NCBI RefSeq assembly: GCF_001625695.1
Contig: NZ_AUXY01000072.1
Location: forward strand, 91,162-155,161
Direction: 5' to 3'
DNA length: 64,000 nucleotides
Origin: Pseudoalteromonas luteoviolacea H33-S
Lineage (GTDB): Bacteria; Pseudomonadota; Gammaproteobacteria; Enterobacterales; Alteromonadaceae
Part shown: piece by piece, positions 45,095 through 54,865 of the stretch
Position numbering within the stretch: the first letter of the stretch is position 1
Layout of the letters: every line of letters starts with the position of its first letter
The notes under the pieces: generated by a model
What the model was told of the DNA's origin: nothing
Databases searched by the model: none
What the model saw: the letters and a program-made list of their open reading frames with translations, nothing else
Position numbers and translations under genes: made by a program

Positions 45095-45808
45095 TTATTT
45101 GATAAATGCAAATGCATCCGCGAACATAAAGTCGCGCTGTGCACCGTGATTGATAAAGTCATCACGTACAATACCAATCATGTCGAAACGGCCAGCCATA
45201 TAAACACTGTATGGTTCTAATGATACGATGTCTTTCATCACGGCTTGATGTACATAGCCAGTATGACCTGTCCAATTGTCAGATGCATTTTCAACAACTG
45301 GGATGAATTGGAAATTCGCTTGGCTGTTAGCCCACGCTTCCATTTCTGCTTTTGCATACAGTGCTGATTCTTCTTTCACACCCCAGTAGAACAACACAGG
45401 TTGGTCATAGTTAATTTCAGCTAGGTAGTCAGCCATCGATTTAACGTAAGAAAAACCAGTGCCGCCTGCTAGCAATACTAAAGGTCTTGATTGCTCAGGA
45501 CGAACTTGAGAAACACCCAATCCGACTTCTAAATCCACTTCAACATCGTTGCTATGCGCTTCTCTTAGGTGATCAAGCGCTTGCATCGCGTATGAATCGG
45601 CACCAGATGCACCAATATGCAGTTCAAGTTCTTGCTTTCTTGACGGGCTGCTGGCAATGGAGAAAGCTCGTTTATCTTTCTCGCCAAGTACGAGTTGTAA
45701 ATAGTGTCCCGCAGAAAACTCTGCATCATGTTGTGGCTTTAAGAGCACTTTATGAACAAATTCAGTGAGAGGAGAAATGGCCTCTACACGCGCTTTTAGT
45801 ATTTGCAT
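45095..45808 (-). CDS. fre: NAD(P)H-flavin reductase Fre
   Basis: The 237-residue protein has the ferredoxin-reductase-like fold: an FAD/flavin-binding RAFSIASSP segment, an LLAGGTGFSYVKSM pyridine-nucleotide loop and a late GRFDM segment. Fre reduces free riboflavin, FMN or FAD with NAD(P)H and has no bound flavin. Its place after ubiD on the same strand is that of E. coli (ubiD-fre), which supports the name over LuxG-type paralogues. The reduced FMN could serve UbiX/UbiD flavin chemistry, among others. Confidence 0.93.
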   Translation of the reverse strand: MQILKARVEAISPLTEFVHKVLLKPQHDAEFSAGHYLQLVLGEKDKRAFSIASSPSRKQELELHIGASGADSYAMQALDHLREAHSNDVEVDLEVGLGVSQVRPEQSRPLVLLAGGTGFSYVKSMADYLAEINYDQPVLFYWGVKEESALYAKAEMEAWANSQANFQFIPVVENASDNWTGHTGYVHQAVMKDIVSLEPYSVYMAGRFDMIGIVRDDFINHGAQRDFMFADAFAFIK

Positions 45809-45887
45809 TTCAAACCTTAATAATTAAGCACTTTGGCGAAAGTATGCGCACTGTAACATATTTGGTTGCAGTTTTGATATATCGTCC

Positions 45888-45924
45888 GCTGTGATTGTTT
45901 CCCCAATTTGTAAACAATCACAGC
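45888..45924 (-). terminator. Strong inverted repeat between ubiD and fre
   Basis: A perfect 13-bp inverted repeat GCTGTGATTGTTT/AAACAATCACAGC (45888-45900 with 45912-45924) with an 11-nt loop lies between the ubiD stop and the fre start. No T tract follows on the minus strand, so it may be an RNA processing or attenuation hairpin, or an operator, rather than a terminator. Confidence 0.5.
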
Positions 45925-45950
45925 CAACTTAGGCACATAGCGGTGTGCGG

Positions 45951-47426
45951 TTACGGCTTATCCATAATGCCAAGACTATCCCAGATCTCATCTACTTTTT
46001 GCTTGACCTCATCATCCATCACGATGGGCACGCCCCATTCACGGTCCGTTTCTCCTGGCCATTTATTGGTTGCATCCATGCCCATTTTTGACCCAAGTCC
46101 AGATACTGGCGAGGCAAAATCGAGATAATCGATAGGGGTGCTCTCGATCATGGTGGTGTCTCTGGCTGGATCCATACGTGTGGTGATCGCCCAGATAACA
46201 TCATTCCAATCGCGTGCATTGACATCATCATCACAGACAATGACAAACTTTGTGTACATAAATTGACGTAAGAAAGACCAGACGCCCATCATCACGCGCT
46301 TTGCATGACCTGGATATTGCTTTTTCATTGTCACCACGGCCATGCGATATGAACAGCCTTCTGGTGGCAGATAAAAGTCGACAATTTCAGGAAATTGCTT
46401 TTGTAGAATAGGCACGAATACTTCGTTTAATGCCACGCCTAAAATCGCGGGCTCATCAGGTGGACGGCCTGTGTAAGTGCTGTGATAAATTGGGTTTTCA
46501 CGGTGTGTAATATGCGTGACTGTCATGACTGGGAAGTCATCGACTTCATTATAGTAGCCAGTGTGATCACCGTATGGGCCTTCAGGTGCGGTTTCACCTT
46601 GCTCAATGTAGCCTTCTAATACGATTTCTGCGCTGGCAGGAACTTGCAAATCATTTGAAACAGACTTAACCACTTCCGTTTTGCTGCCTCTAAGTAGGCC
46701 TGCAAATGCGTATTCGCTGAGCGTATCTGGTACGGGCGTTACTGCACCAAGAATGGTGGCAGGATCTGCACCGAGCGCGACCGACACAGGGTAAGGCTCA
46801 CCAGGGTGCTCTTTACACCACTCTTGAAAATCCAGTGCACCACCGCGGTGGGATAACCAACGCATGATGATCTTGTTTTTACCCAGTAATTGCTGGCGAT
46901 AAATACCTAAGTTTTGGCGCTTTTTGTGTGGGCCCTTTGTGACGGTTAAGCCCCAAGTGATAAGAGGAGCCGCATCACCAGGCCAGCAATGTTGGATTGG
47001 TAATTTAGTTAAGTCGACTTGATCGCCGGACAGCACAACTTGTTGGCATGGTGCTTTTCTCACTTCTTTCGCAGGCATGTTAAGCACTTGCTTAAAGACA
47101 GGGATCTGGCCAATGGCTTCTTTGATGCCTTTTGGCGGCTCAGGCTCTTTTAAAAATGCCAGTAATTTGCCAACTTCACGCAATTCGTTGACATCAGTTT
47201 GTCCCATCCCCATGGCAACGCGCTTCGGGGTACCGAAGAGGTTAGCTAACACAGGGATATCAAACCCTTCTGGGTTTTCAAATAAAATAGCGGGTCCGCC
47301 AGCTCGTAAAGTACGGTCGGCGATTTCAGTCATCTCTAACTTAGTTGAAATGGGCTGACTAACGCGCACCAGTTCACCTTGCTTTTCTAGCAGCTCGATA
47401 AACTCTCTTAAGTCTTTATATTTCAT
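45951..47426 (-). CDS. ubiD: 4-hydroxy-3-polyprenylbenzoate decarboxylase UbiD
   Basis: The 491-residue protein matches UbiD in length and in segments such as [17 protein letters not shown] at the start, [32 protein letters not shown] and [15 protein letters not shown] text near residue 340. UbiD decarboxylates the prenylated benzoate in ubiquinone synthesis with prenylated FMN (made by UbiX) and a metal; the conserved Glu and Arg residues of the prFMN pocket are in EGPYGDHTG and neighbours. Cytosolic, membrane-associated. It is followed by fre in the same direction. Confidence 0.96.
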   Translation of the reverse strand: MKYKDLREFIELLEKQGELVRVSQPISTKLEMTEIADRTLRAGGPAILFENPEGFDIPVLANLFGTPKRVAMGMGQTDVNELREVGKLLAFLKEPEPPKGIKEAIGQIPVFKQVLNMPAKEVRKAPCQQVVLSGDQVDLTKLPIQHCWPGDAAPLITWGLTVTKGPHKKRQNLGIYRQQLLGKNKIIMRWLSHRGGALDFQEWCKEHPGEPYPVSVALGADPATILGAVTPVPDTLSEYAFAGLLRGSKTEVVKSVSNDLQVPASAEIVLEGYIEQGETAPEGPYGDHTGYYNEVDDFPVMTVTHITHRENPIYHSTYTGRPPDEPAILGVALNEVFVPILQKQFPEIVDFYLPPEGCSYRMAVVTMKKQYPGHAKRVMMGVWSFLRQFMYTKFVIVCDDDVNARDWNDVIWAITTRMDPARDTTMIESTPIDYLDFASPVSGLGSKMGMDATNKWPGETDREWGVPIVMDDEVKQKVDEIWDSLGIMDKP

Positions 47427-47713
47427 TTTTGCCTTTTACGCAGTGAGTACGCTTGTTGGTAGATGGAGTATATCAATTCCCCACCCACAGCACATACTCA
47501 AACAGTTCAATAGTGGCCAAGTAGACACACAATAGTGTAATTATGTGCATACGCTCGCTGTGAGACAGGAATTATTAAATTGGGTACGAATTAAGTAAGT
47601 ATTTGGTTTAACACTGTTCATATTTTTGTCTATGTTATGCACTCTAGAGTTTCAATGCCTTGGTCTATAGGCTATATTCTGTGAGAGTCGACGGAGTATT
47701 TGGTGGAGGCGGC

Positions 47714-50329
47714 TTGAAGACAATAACAAAAATAGCGCAGCGAATACTCTTTGCGTTTATCGGGCTGAATGCCACACAGACTCTTTCGCAAACATTGCCA
47801 GCACAAGTGTTTGATAATCACAGCGCTGTGATGCTGCTCATTGAGCCAGACAGTGGCAAAATTGTGCGTGCCAATCAAGCTGCTGCAGATTTTTACGGCT
47901 ATAACAAAGCGCAGCTAGAATCCTTATATATTCAAGAAATTAATCAATTCTCACCGCAACAAGTAGAAAAAGAGCGATTATCTGCGCTCAATGAAGGACG
48001 CAATTACTTTATTTTTCAACACCGTTTAGCCAATGGTGAAAACCGCACTGTGTCCGTCTACTCCTCTCCATTTATGGATAAAAATGGCGAGGCTTTGCTG
48101 TTTTCGGTGATCCAAGATGTCAGCGCAAGGCGCGAGTTGGAGCATGCACTTTGGCATTATCAAAGCAATCTTGAACAGCAAGTGGCACAGCAAACTCGAG
48201 AGATCAAATATGCCAGTACCGTACAAGTTTTTTTGCTCAGCAGTGTGATTGGTATTTTTGTTGGCACGACTGTCATTTTGGGATGGGGCTTCTTACGTTT
48301 ACGCAGAACGAAAAAGCGCTCTGAATTTCACCGAGCTAGATTGAATGCAATTTTTGATGCCATCGGCGACTATCTTATTTTTACGGACGTCAATGATAAG
48401 GTGTTATCAGCCAACCGTGCTGCCTATCAAGATTTAGGTGAATTGGATGACAAAGCGATTGCGGACGTATTGTCGAAATGCGTGTGTTTAGAGCAGCTTC
48501 AATTTGAGCCAAAAGAGTGCCAAATCACGACCAACTTCGGTGTGTTAGATGTAGAGATCAGTAAAACCGATGTATTAGATCACAACGGTGGCTTATACGG
48601 TCATATCTTCTTATTGCAAAATATCACCCAGCGTCTAGCTGATGAAAAAGAGCAGCGTTTGGCCAGTACGGTCTTTTCGACGACCAGTGAAGGCGTATTA
48701 GTCTCTGATAAAGATAACTGTATTCAAATGGTTAATCGCGCTTTTACCGATATTACGGGTTTTACCGGGCCTGAAGTCATGGGGAAAACCCCTGCGATTT
48801 TTAACTCAGGGCGCCATGACACCGCCTATTTTACCCAGTTGTATGATGCGCTCAGCACACGCGGCCATTGGGAAGGGGAAATTTGGAATAAACGCAAAAA
48901 TGGTGAGGTATACCCCAGTTGGTTGCAAGTGTCTGCGGTGTTTGATCAGCACGGTGCGATTGACATGTATGTGGCTTTGTTCAATGACATTACGTCTCGC
49001 AAGCGCAATGAGCAGCTCATGTGGCAACAGGCGAATTTTGATAATTTAACCGATTTGGCTAACCGTCATCACTATCATGCGAAATTTGATATTGCATTGG
49101 CGCATGCGAAACGCAAGCAAACACGAGTTGCTGTGTGCTTTATCGATTTAGACCGCTTCAAGGCTGTCAACGATACGCTAGGGCACCATATCGGGGATTT
49201 ACTCCTGATTGAAGCTGCTAATCGGATCAGAGAGTGTACACGAAATTCAGACACTGTGGCGCGTTTAGGGGGGGATGAGTTTGCTTTGCTATTACCTGAT
49301 ATGGATTTGATCAGTGATATGGAAAAGCTTGCTGAGAAAATCTTGAGCGCACTAAGTGCACCTTTTCACCTTGAAGGGCATGAAGCCTATGTGTCTGGCA
49401 GTATGGGGATCACCTTTTATCCGGATGATGGCGAAGATCGCAAAGTATTATTGCGTAACGCGGACAGCGCCATGTATAAGGCAAAAGAAAGTGGCCGAAA
49501 TTGCTATCAGTTTTTCACTACAGCAATGCATGAGCACGCCAAGGCGCGCAGTCAACTTGAGGGTGCACTGCATCGCGCGTTGGCCAATCAAGAATTACGT
49601 GTTGTCTATCAACCGATTGTTGGAGGGCACAGGTTAGGTTGCGAAGCCTTACTGCGTTGGCACAATGACGCTTTAGGTGAAGTCTCTCCGGCGGATTTTA
49701 TTCCTATCAGTGAAGAGCTGGGGTTGATCATCGCAATGGGCGAGTGGGTGCTGTATCAAGCCTGTGCACAAGCGCGTGCATGGTTGACGAAAACCCAGCA
49801 ACCATTTTTTGTCTCAGTCAATGTATCTAGTGTGCAGTTTAAGCGTCAAAATGTGGTTGCTCTGGTGGCAAAAGTGCTCAAAGACACTGGACTACCGGCT
49901 GAAAGCTTGACCTTGGAAATCACAGAAACTGTGCTTGCAGATAATTCAGATGATGTTGAAAAGCAACTTGCGCAATTACGGGCAATGGGGGTTGGACTGG
50001 CGATTGATGACTTTGGTACTGGGTATTCCTCACTGGGTTATTTAAAACGTTTTCCACTGTCTAAACTCAAAATTGACCGTGCCTTTATTAAAGATTTACC
50101 CGATGATGAAGAAGATAAAACCCTCATCAGTGCCATTGTTTCAATGGCCAGCAAGTTAAAATTAACCGTGATTGCTGAAGGGGTAGAAACGCAAGCTCAA
50201 CTTGCTTTGTTGCAAGAGCTTGGCTGTGACTATACACAGGGGTACTTCCATGCCAAGCCCTGTAATATCAGTGAGTTTGAAGCGTTTCTAACTCAGTATT
50301 ATGACACAGAAGCTCACTCACAGATTTGA
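47714..50329 (+). CDS. PAS-GGDEF-EAL cyclic di-GMP protein
   Basis: This protein of about 871 residues has a signal peptide, a periplasmic PAS (about 35-125), a membrane helix (near 180-200), two cytoplasmic PAS domains (about 215-440), then GGDEF and EAL. The cyclase site LGGDEF is intact, with an RNSD I-site five residues before it, so it may make cyclic di-GMP under feedback. The EAL motif (EALLRW) and the later DDFGTGYSSL and EGVET segments are intact, so hydrolysis to pGpG is also possible. The net direction is unknown. The start is uncertain: TTG 47714 follows GGTGGAGG and begins the signal peptide, but GTG 47681 or TTG 47660 in frame are alternatives. Confidence 0.9.
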   Translation: MKTITKIAQRILFAFIGLNATQTLSQTLPAQVFDNHSAVMLLIEPDSGKIVRANQAAADFYGYNKAQLESLYIQEINQFSPQQVEKERLSALNEGRNYFIFQHRLANGENRTVSVYSSPFMDKNGEALLFSVIQDVSARRELEHALWHYQSNLEQQVAQQTREIKYASTVQVFLLSSVIGIFVGTTVILGWGFLRLRRTKKRSEFHRARLNAIFDAIGDYLIFTDVNDKVLSANRAAYQDLGELDDKAIADVLSKCVCLEQLQFEPKECQITTNFGVLDVEISKTDVLDHNGGLYGHIFLLQNITQRLADEKEQRLASTVFSTTSEGVLVSDKDNCIQMVNRAFTDITGFTGPEVMGKTPAIFNSGRHDTAYFTQLYDALSTRGHWEGEIWNKRKNGEVYPSWLQVSAVFDQHGAIDMYVALFNDITSRKRNEQLMWQQANFDNLTDLANRHHYHAKFDIALAHAKRKQTRVAVCFIDLDRFKAVNDTLGHHIGDLLLIEAANRIRECTRNSDTVARLGGDEFALLLPDMDLISDMEKLAEKILSALSAPFHLEGHEAYVSGSMGITFYPDDGEDRKVLLRNADSAMYKAKESGRNCYQFFTTAMHEHAKARSQLEGALHRALANQELRVVYQPIVGGHRLGCEALLRWHNDALGEVSPADFIPISEELGLIIAMGEWVLYQACAQARAWLTKTQQPFFVSVNVSSVQFKRQNVVALVAKVLKDTGLPAESLTLEITETVLADNSDDVEKQLAQLRAMGVGLAIDDFGTGYSSLGYLKRFPLSKLKIDRAFIKDLPDDEEDKTLISAIVSMASKLKLTVIAEGVETQAQLALLQELGCDYTQGYFHAKPCNISEFEAFLTQYYDTEAHSQI

Positions 50330-51090
50330 TGCAGGGTACACAGTGAGTCTAGCGCTTCTTTGGCTTTGATATTGCCTTGTGCGTGTGCGCTTTTGAGGAG
50401 TTCAAAGCCCCGCTGCAAATCTTGCTCACCCCCTTCTGCTGCGATCAGCATAGTGGCTAAGTTATACATGCCCCACTGATCCTTGTTTTGTGCTGCCAGC
50501 TCGAAAAACTCCCGGGCTGCAATGAGGTCACCCCGTTGATAAAAGCCAATCCCCTGATTATTGTCAGCTGAAAAAACTGCGCGCTGATGTTTTGGGAAGT
50601 GGGGGATCGCTCGCTGCTTTACGATACCGCCCATGACATAGATGTCGTTTGGACGATAAGCGGCATATATTGCGCCACTTTGGTAGTAAGGCATAATTTG
50701 TGTTCTGGAAATATGCCATGGGTCTATTTGAAAGTAGTCATCTAGCATTAAGTTATCGAGCTGAATTGCGCGCTTTGCATCGCGTTTTCGTGAATAGGTA
50801 TAACGGCCTTGCTTGAGCGTTAATTGCGTGTCACTCACGGCGATGACCTGAGCGATACGATATTGAGGTTGATACACCCTATCACTTTGTATACGGCCAA
50901 TATCAACCATGATCACATCATCTACTTTAGGTGCTTCTAGCCAAGCATGCTGTATTTGTTGGGCACGCTGATGTTTGATGATCCAATGTGCACAGACGCC
51001 AATAATAACAAGTGCGATAAGAATGGCTTTGTATCGACTTAGTAGTTCAGAGATGATGTCGTGAGAACGAAAAATTGCGTGTTTAATCAT
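50314..51090 (-). CDS. Membrane-anchored protein with Sel1-like repeat
   Basis: The 258-residue protein has one membrane helix near residues 22-40, an extracytoplasmic beta-rich segment (about 50-165) and a C-terminal Sel1/TPR-like repeat (about 175-250) with GIGFYQRGDLIAAREFFELAA and AEGGEQDLQRGFELLKSAHAQGN. Sel1-like proteins act as adaptors; I cannot assign a partner. It is a single gene, convergent with the GGDEF-EAL gene whose 3' end it overlaps by 16 bp. Confidence 0.75.
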   Translation of the reverse strand: MIKHAIFRSHDIISELLSRYKAILIALVIIGVCAHWIIKHQRAQQIQHAWLEAPKVDDVIMVDIGRIQSDRVYQPQYRIAQVIAVSDTQLTLKQGRYTYSRKRDAKRAIQLDNLMLDDYFQIDPWHISRTQIMPYYQSGAIYAAYRPNDIYVMGGIVKQRAIPHFPKHQRAVFSADNNQGIGFYQRGDLIAAREFFELAAQNKDQWGMYNLATMLIAAEGGEQDLQRGFELLKSAHAQGNIKAKEALDSLCTLHQICE

Positions 51091-51128
51091 CGCCAGCTCC
51101 GTGGTTGATCATGATTATTATTATTGTA

Positions 51129-51165
51129 ATGCCAAGACAAAGATAACATGCCTTTGTCTTGGCAT
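51129..51165 (-). terminator. Hairpin downstream of the M28 peptidase gene
   Basis: A perfect 14-bp inverted repeat (51129-51142 with 51152-51165) with a 9-nt loop lies 9 bp after the peptidase stop. The T-rich tail on the minus strand is weak, so termination is likely but not certain. Confidence 0.65.
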
Positions 51166-51174
51166 AAAGCGGGT

Positions 51175-52584
51175 TTACTTACCTGCCATTTTGGTTTCAG
51201 CATTGGCTGCCATTAAGGCAAACACAGCATATGCCGCGGTATTTTGCTTCAATTTCTCAGGATCAACCTTATCTAACGTATCATCCGCAGTGTGGTGGTA
51301 ATCGAAGTAGTCTGTGCCTACTTGATGTAGATCGAAAATTGGCGCTGATGTGGTCTGTCTCAGAGGAATAAGGTCCGGTCCGCCTCGCGCTTCATTTTTA
51401 CGAATATATTTCACGCCCAATGGCTTCAATTGCTTGGCGATGGCTCTGACTACAGGCAGAGAAGCCGCGTTAACGTTTGACTCAAACGCATATACGATAT
51501 CGGCACCAAAGTCAGACTCCGCTGCGGCAACAATATTACTTAGTTGCTTTTCGTAATGTTTAAAATACGCCTTAGCGCCCCATAAACCCAGTTCTTCAGC
51601 AGCAAACAAGACAACACGAATACTACGCTCAGGACGAGTATGATCAGCAATATGCTTAGCAGCTGCCATCGTCAAGGCTACGCCAGCACCGTCATCAAGA
51701 GCACCAGTTCCAAGATCCCACGAGTCTAGGTGGCTACCCAGTAAAACGTATTGCTGAGGGTACTTAGATCCCGTAATTTCACCGATAACATTGTAGCTGG
51801 TGCCTTCGCCTAAATCTTCAGTTTGAATATTCAGCTCAACTTGAACAGGTTTACCAAGTGCTATCAGACGCGCAAGTTGATCTGCATCTGGGTTTGCAAC
51901 CGCAGTGGCTGGGATCTTAGTAACACCTTTGGTGTAGTGACTGCCACCAGTATGGGCAAATCTGTGGTGACTGGTACTGACTGAGCGCATCATGTAAGCA
52001 ATTGCGCCTTTTTTAGCGGCTTCTACAGCACCTTTATTGCGGGCTTTTACCGCAGGTCCATAACCATTGCCGTCGATAGCTCGGTTCATACGGTAATTAA
52101 TAAAAGCAATCTTACCTTCTAAACTGCCCGCTGGTGCTGCAATTAATTCGTCATATGTTTCGAATAAGACGACTTCGCCAGACAAGCCTTTTTTTGGCGT
52201 ACTGATACTATTACCGAGTGCGGTTAGGTGTAAAGGTTGCTTGCTCGGCGTAAGAATAAAACCAGATTCGTGGTAACGTCGCCACTCAGGAAATTTGGAA
52301 GGTTCCAACCATACTTTATCAAAACCAAGTTTTTGAAACTTTTGCTTCGCCCATGCAACGGCCATCTTGTCATTTTCAGTGCCTGGTAAACGCGGCCCAA
52401 CTTCTGTTGTGAGTGATTTCACCAGTTGCCAACTTAGATTGCTATTGAGGGCGTGCTCGCGCACTTTTTCTACCATCTTTAACTCAGCGTTTGTAAATTC
52501 TTGCGCGTGAGTGATATGGCTTGTGCACAATGCCACAAGCGGCAGTATGCTGGATTTTATCAGCGTACGAAATGCATGTTTCAT
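51175..52584 (-). CDS. Secreted M28-family zinc aminopeptidase
   Basis: The 469-residue precursor starts with a signal peptide (about residues 1-28, ending HAQ). It carries a PA domain (about 125-245) and an M28 peptidase core with zinc ligands in LGSHLDSWDLGTGALDDGAG (His and Asp), catalytic Glu in AAEELGLWG, Asp in ESDFG and His in DYHHTADDTLD. Members remove N-terminal residues or hydrolyse dipeptides in the periplasm or outside. With the S8 protease and the peptide transporter of this window it fits a protein-scavenging way of life (inference). It is a single gene. Confidence 0.92.
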   Translation of the reverse strand: MKHAFRTLIKSSILPLVALCTSHITHAQEFTNAELKMVEKVREHALNSNLSWQLVKSLTTEVGPRLPGTENDKMAVAWAKQKFQKLGFDKVWLEPSKFPEWRRYHESGFILTPSKQPLHLTALGNSISTPKKGLSGEVVLFETYDELIAAPAGSLEGKIAFINYRMNRAIDGNGYGPAVKARNKGAVEAAKKGAIAYMMRSVSTSHHRFAHTGGSHYTKGVTKIPATAVANPDADQLARLIALGKPVQVELNIQTEDLGEGTSYNVIGEITGSKYPQQYVLLGSHLDSWDLGTGALDDGAGVALTMAAAKHIADHTRPERSIRVVLFAAEELGLWGAKAYFKHYEKQLSNIVAAAESDFGADIVYAFESNVNAASLPVVRAIAKQLKPLGVKYIRKNEARGGPDLIPLRQTTSAPIFDLHQVGTDYFDYHHTADDTLDKVDPEKLKQNTAAYAVFALMAANAETKMAGK

Positions 52585-52803
52585 GAATAATCCTTGATAG
52601 ATAAATTGAGTTTTATTCTGACATTGAACGTATTTAATTTAAACGTTAATAAGATGAATGGCATGAATATGCTCTGTAGTATTATTGTTTTTTTATACTG
52701 GATAATACGCCTTTTGGATTTATAAAAGTAGGTAGACGCTTATATATCAAGCCCTGTCGATATTTGTTAAAATTGGTCTACTTTGATCTGTTAGGACATC
52801 CAT

Positions 52804-54186
52804 GTGAATTTGCAATTTTCTCAACTACCACTGCGCCAAGAGTTGCAGGCTTCTTTGTCTAAGGCTGGCTTTAGTAAAATGACGCCTATTCAAGCGCAGG
52901 CTTTACCCGAGTTATTAAATGGCAAGGATGTTGTTGCGCAAGCTAAAACCGGTTCTGGTAAAACACTGGCCTTTAGTTTGGCAGTTTTACAAGCGTTAGA
53001 TGCAAGTACTCAGCAAATTCAGGGGCTTATTTTGGCGCCTACACGAGAACTTGCATCGCAAGTTGCTGATGAAGTGAGAAAGTTGGCGAAGTCACTCGCG
53101 AATATCAAGGTGCTGACGATTTGTGGGGGAGAGCCGATTGGGCCACAGATCAGCTCATTAGAGCATGGCGCGCACATTGTTGTTGGTACGCCAGGGCGTA
53201 TTGAGGAGCATTTGTTTAAAGGCACGTTAGATTTGACTGGTGTCAGTCATTTTGTGTTGGATGAAGCCGATCAAATGCTAGAAATGGGTTTTATTGATGC
53301 GATTGAGAACATCGCTGTCTACTTATCACCGACTCGTCAGACAATGATGTTTAGTGCGACGTATCCTAAAGATATAGAAAAGCTTGCAACACAGTTTATG
53401 CAATCGCCAGTGGTCGTTAAAGGTGAAACGGAAGCACTGAATAAGCAAATCAAGCAGCAATTTTTCCATCTTAAAAACAATAAGCTGCGCTTTAATACGC
53501 TAAAATTATTGTTGCTACAGCATAAGCCTCAAAGCTGTATTGTGTTTTGTAACACTAAGGTTGAAACGAAAAAGCTGTACACTGAGTTACAGCAAACAGG
53601 TCTACAAGTGGCTGTTTTGCATGGTGACTTGGCACAAATTGAGCGCCAGCGTATGTTATTGCGCTTTGCCAATAAAAGTGCCTCAATTCTTGTGGCTACA
53701 GATGTGGCAGCACGCGGACTGGATATTGATGATATCGATATGGTGATTAACTATCATATGGCGCTTGAACCGCAAACTCATGTTCACCGTGTTGGCCGAA
53801 CTGGCCGAGGCGGTAAAAAAGGCTTTGCTTGCTCTCTCTATGGCGAAAATGAAACGTTTAAAGTTAAACAACTAAGTGATTTATACGAGCGAGAATTTAA
53901 TCCATCACCAACACCTCCGCTCAGTTTGTTAGATAAGCCGGTATACAAGCCTAGTATGGTCACTGTGGTACTGGATGTTGGCAAAAAGCAGAAAGTGAGA
54001 GCTGGTGACATTGTGGGTTGCCTCACGGGTGAAAATGGCATCAGTGGTGCGCAGATTGGAAATATTACAGTGCAAGACAACCAAGCCTATGTGGCCATTT
54101 ATCGTGACGCAGTAAAGCCCGCTATTCGCAAATTACAGGCTGATAAAATTAAGGGCAAACGCGTTAAAGCTAAGCGCCTTGTGTAA
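52804..54186 (+). CDS. dbpA: ATP-dependent RNA helicase DbpA
   Basis: The 460-residue DEAD-box protein has the Q motif, AKTGSGKT, PTRELA, DEAD (LDEADQML), SAT, and the HRVGRTGRGG arginine-finger motif. The C-terminal 75 residues form the RNA-binding domain of DbpA (VTVVLDVGKKQKVRAGDIVG), which targets hairpin 92 of 23S rRNA and directs the helicase to large-subunit assembly. The start is GTG 52804; the overlapping ATG at 52802 is followed at once by a stop. It converges with the DnaJ-like gene. Confidence 0.96.
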   Translation: MNLQFSQLPLRQELQASLSKAGFSKMTPIQAQALPELLNGKDVVAQAKTGSGKTLAFSLAVLQALDASTQQIQGLILAPTRELASQVADEVRKLAKSLANIKVLTICGGEPIGPQISSLEHGAHIVVGTPGRIEEHLFKGTLDLTGVSHFVLDEADQMLEMGFIDAIENIAVYLSPTRQTMMFSATYPKDIEKLATQFMQSPVVVKGETEALNKQIKQQFFHLKNNKLRFNTLKLLLLQHKPQSCIVFCNTKVETKKLYTELQQTGLQVAVLHGDLAQIERQRMLLRFANKSASILVATDVAARGLDIDDIDMVINYHMALEPQTHVHRVGRTGRGGKKGFACSLYGENETFKVKQLSDLYEREFNPSPTPPLSLLDKPVYKPSMVTVVLDVGKKQKVRAGDIVGCLTGENGISGAQIGNITVQDNQAYVAIYRDAVKPAIRKLQADKIKGKRVKAKRLV

Positions 54187-54197
54187 ATAGAGGCAGC

Positions 54198-54797
54198 TTA
54201 CAGGCAGCCTTTTAGCTGTTCATATTCACTTTTTATTTGTTGAAAAGCACGTGTAGAGCCACCTTTATCTGGGTGGTTTTCTATGGCAAGTTGTCGCCAA
54301 CGTTTTTGCAACTCTGTTGCACAAAAATGTTCTGAAAGCTGCCATTTTTTTAGTAAATGTGTGCGTTCAGAGATACACATCGGCACATGAGAGACATACC
54401 TTTTCCAGAATCCGTTTAATAGGGCTTCTACCTCTTCTTTGCTGGTATCATAATTATTCCAGTCTAGGTAATAATCCTTTAATGGTTCAACTTTTTGGAG
54501 TGCTTGCTCATTCCACGTGGTGTGAGCTGAAACTCTCTGCTGTAAGTAGATGTCGAGATTGGAGATGTGGACGTCGTAACCATTTAACTGCAACTCATTT
54601 TGTAATTGGTATAACGCATTCATGATAAGAAAGTTCTTTTTAAATAATTCTTTATGAGGATCTGAATCTAATTCTGGTAAGGCGTTGTTTTTACTTATTC
54701 GGCTCGCTAATTCATGCACCTTTAGGTGCTCGCCAGTCGAGATAATTTCAAAAATAATATCAAGTAATGGGTTGGTCATTGTCCGGTCTGTAAACAT
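54198..54797 (-). CDS. DnaJ-related protein with C-terminal J domain
   Basis: The 199-residue protein ends in a J domain (about 145-199) with the HPDKGG motif and the preceding helix (LQKRWRQLAIENHPDKGG), which recruits and stimulates DnaK-type Hsp70. The N-terminal 130 residues match the DnaJ-related family of gammaproteobacteria (DIIFEIISTGEHLKVHELASR). Unlike true DnaJ there is no Gly/Phe or zinc-finger part, so it should act as a specialised co-chaperone. The client is unknown. ATG 54797 or the seventh codon (54779) could be the start. Confidence 0.87.
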   Translation of the reverse strand: MFTDRTMTNPLLDIIFEIISTGEHLKVHELASRISKNNALPELDSDPHKELFKKNFLIMNALYQLQNELQLNGYDVHISNLDIYLQQRVSAHTTWNEQALQKVEPLKDYYLDWNNYDTSKEEVEALLNGFWKRYVSHVPMCISERTHLLKKWQLSEHFCATELQKRWRQLAIENHPDKGGSTRAFQQIKSEYEQLKGCL

Positions 54798-54865
54798 AGT
54801 GTATCTTCATTGCCTAAGGTATTGTTGATGAAATATTACGCTATTGCAAATTAGGATTAGCACGG

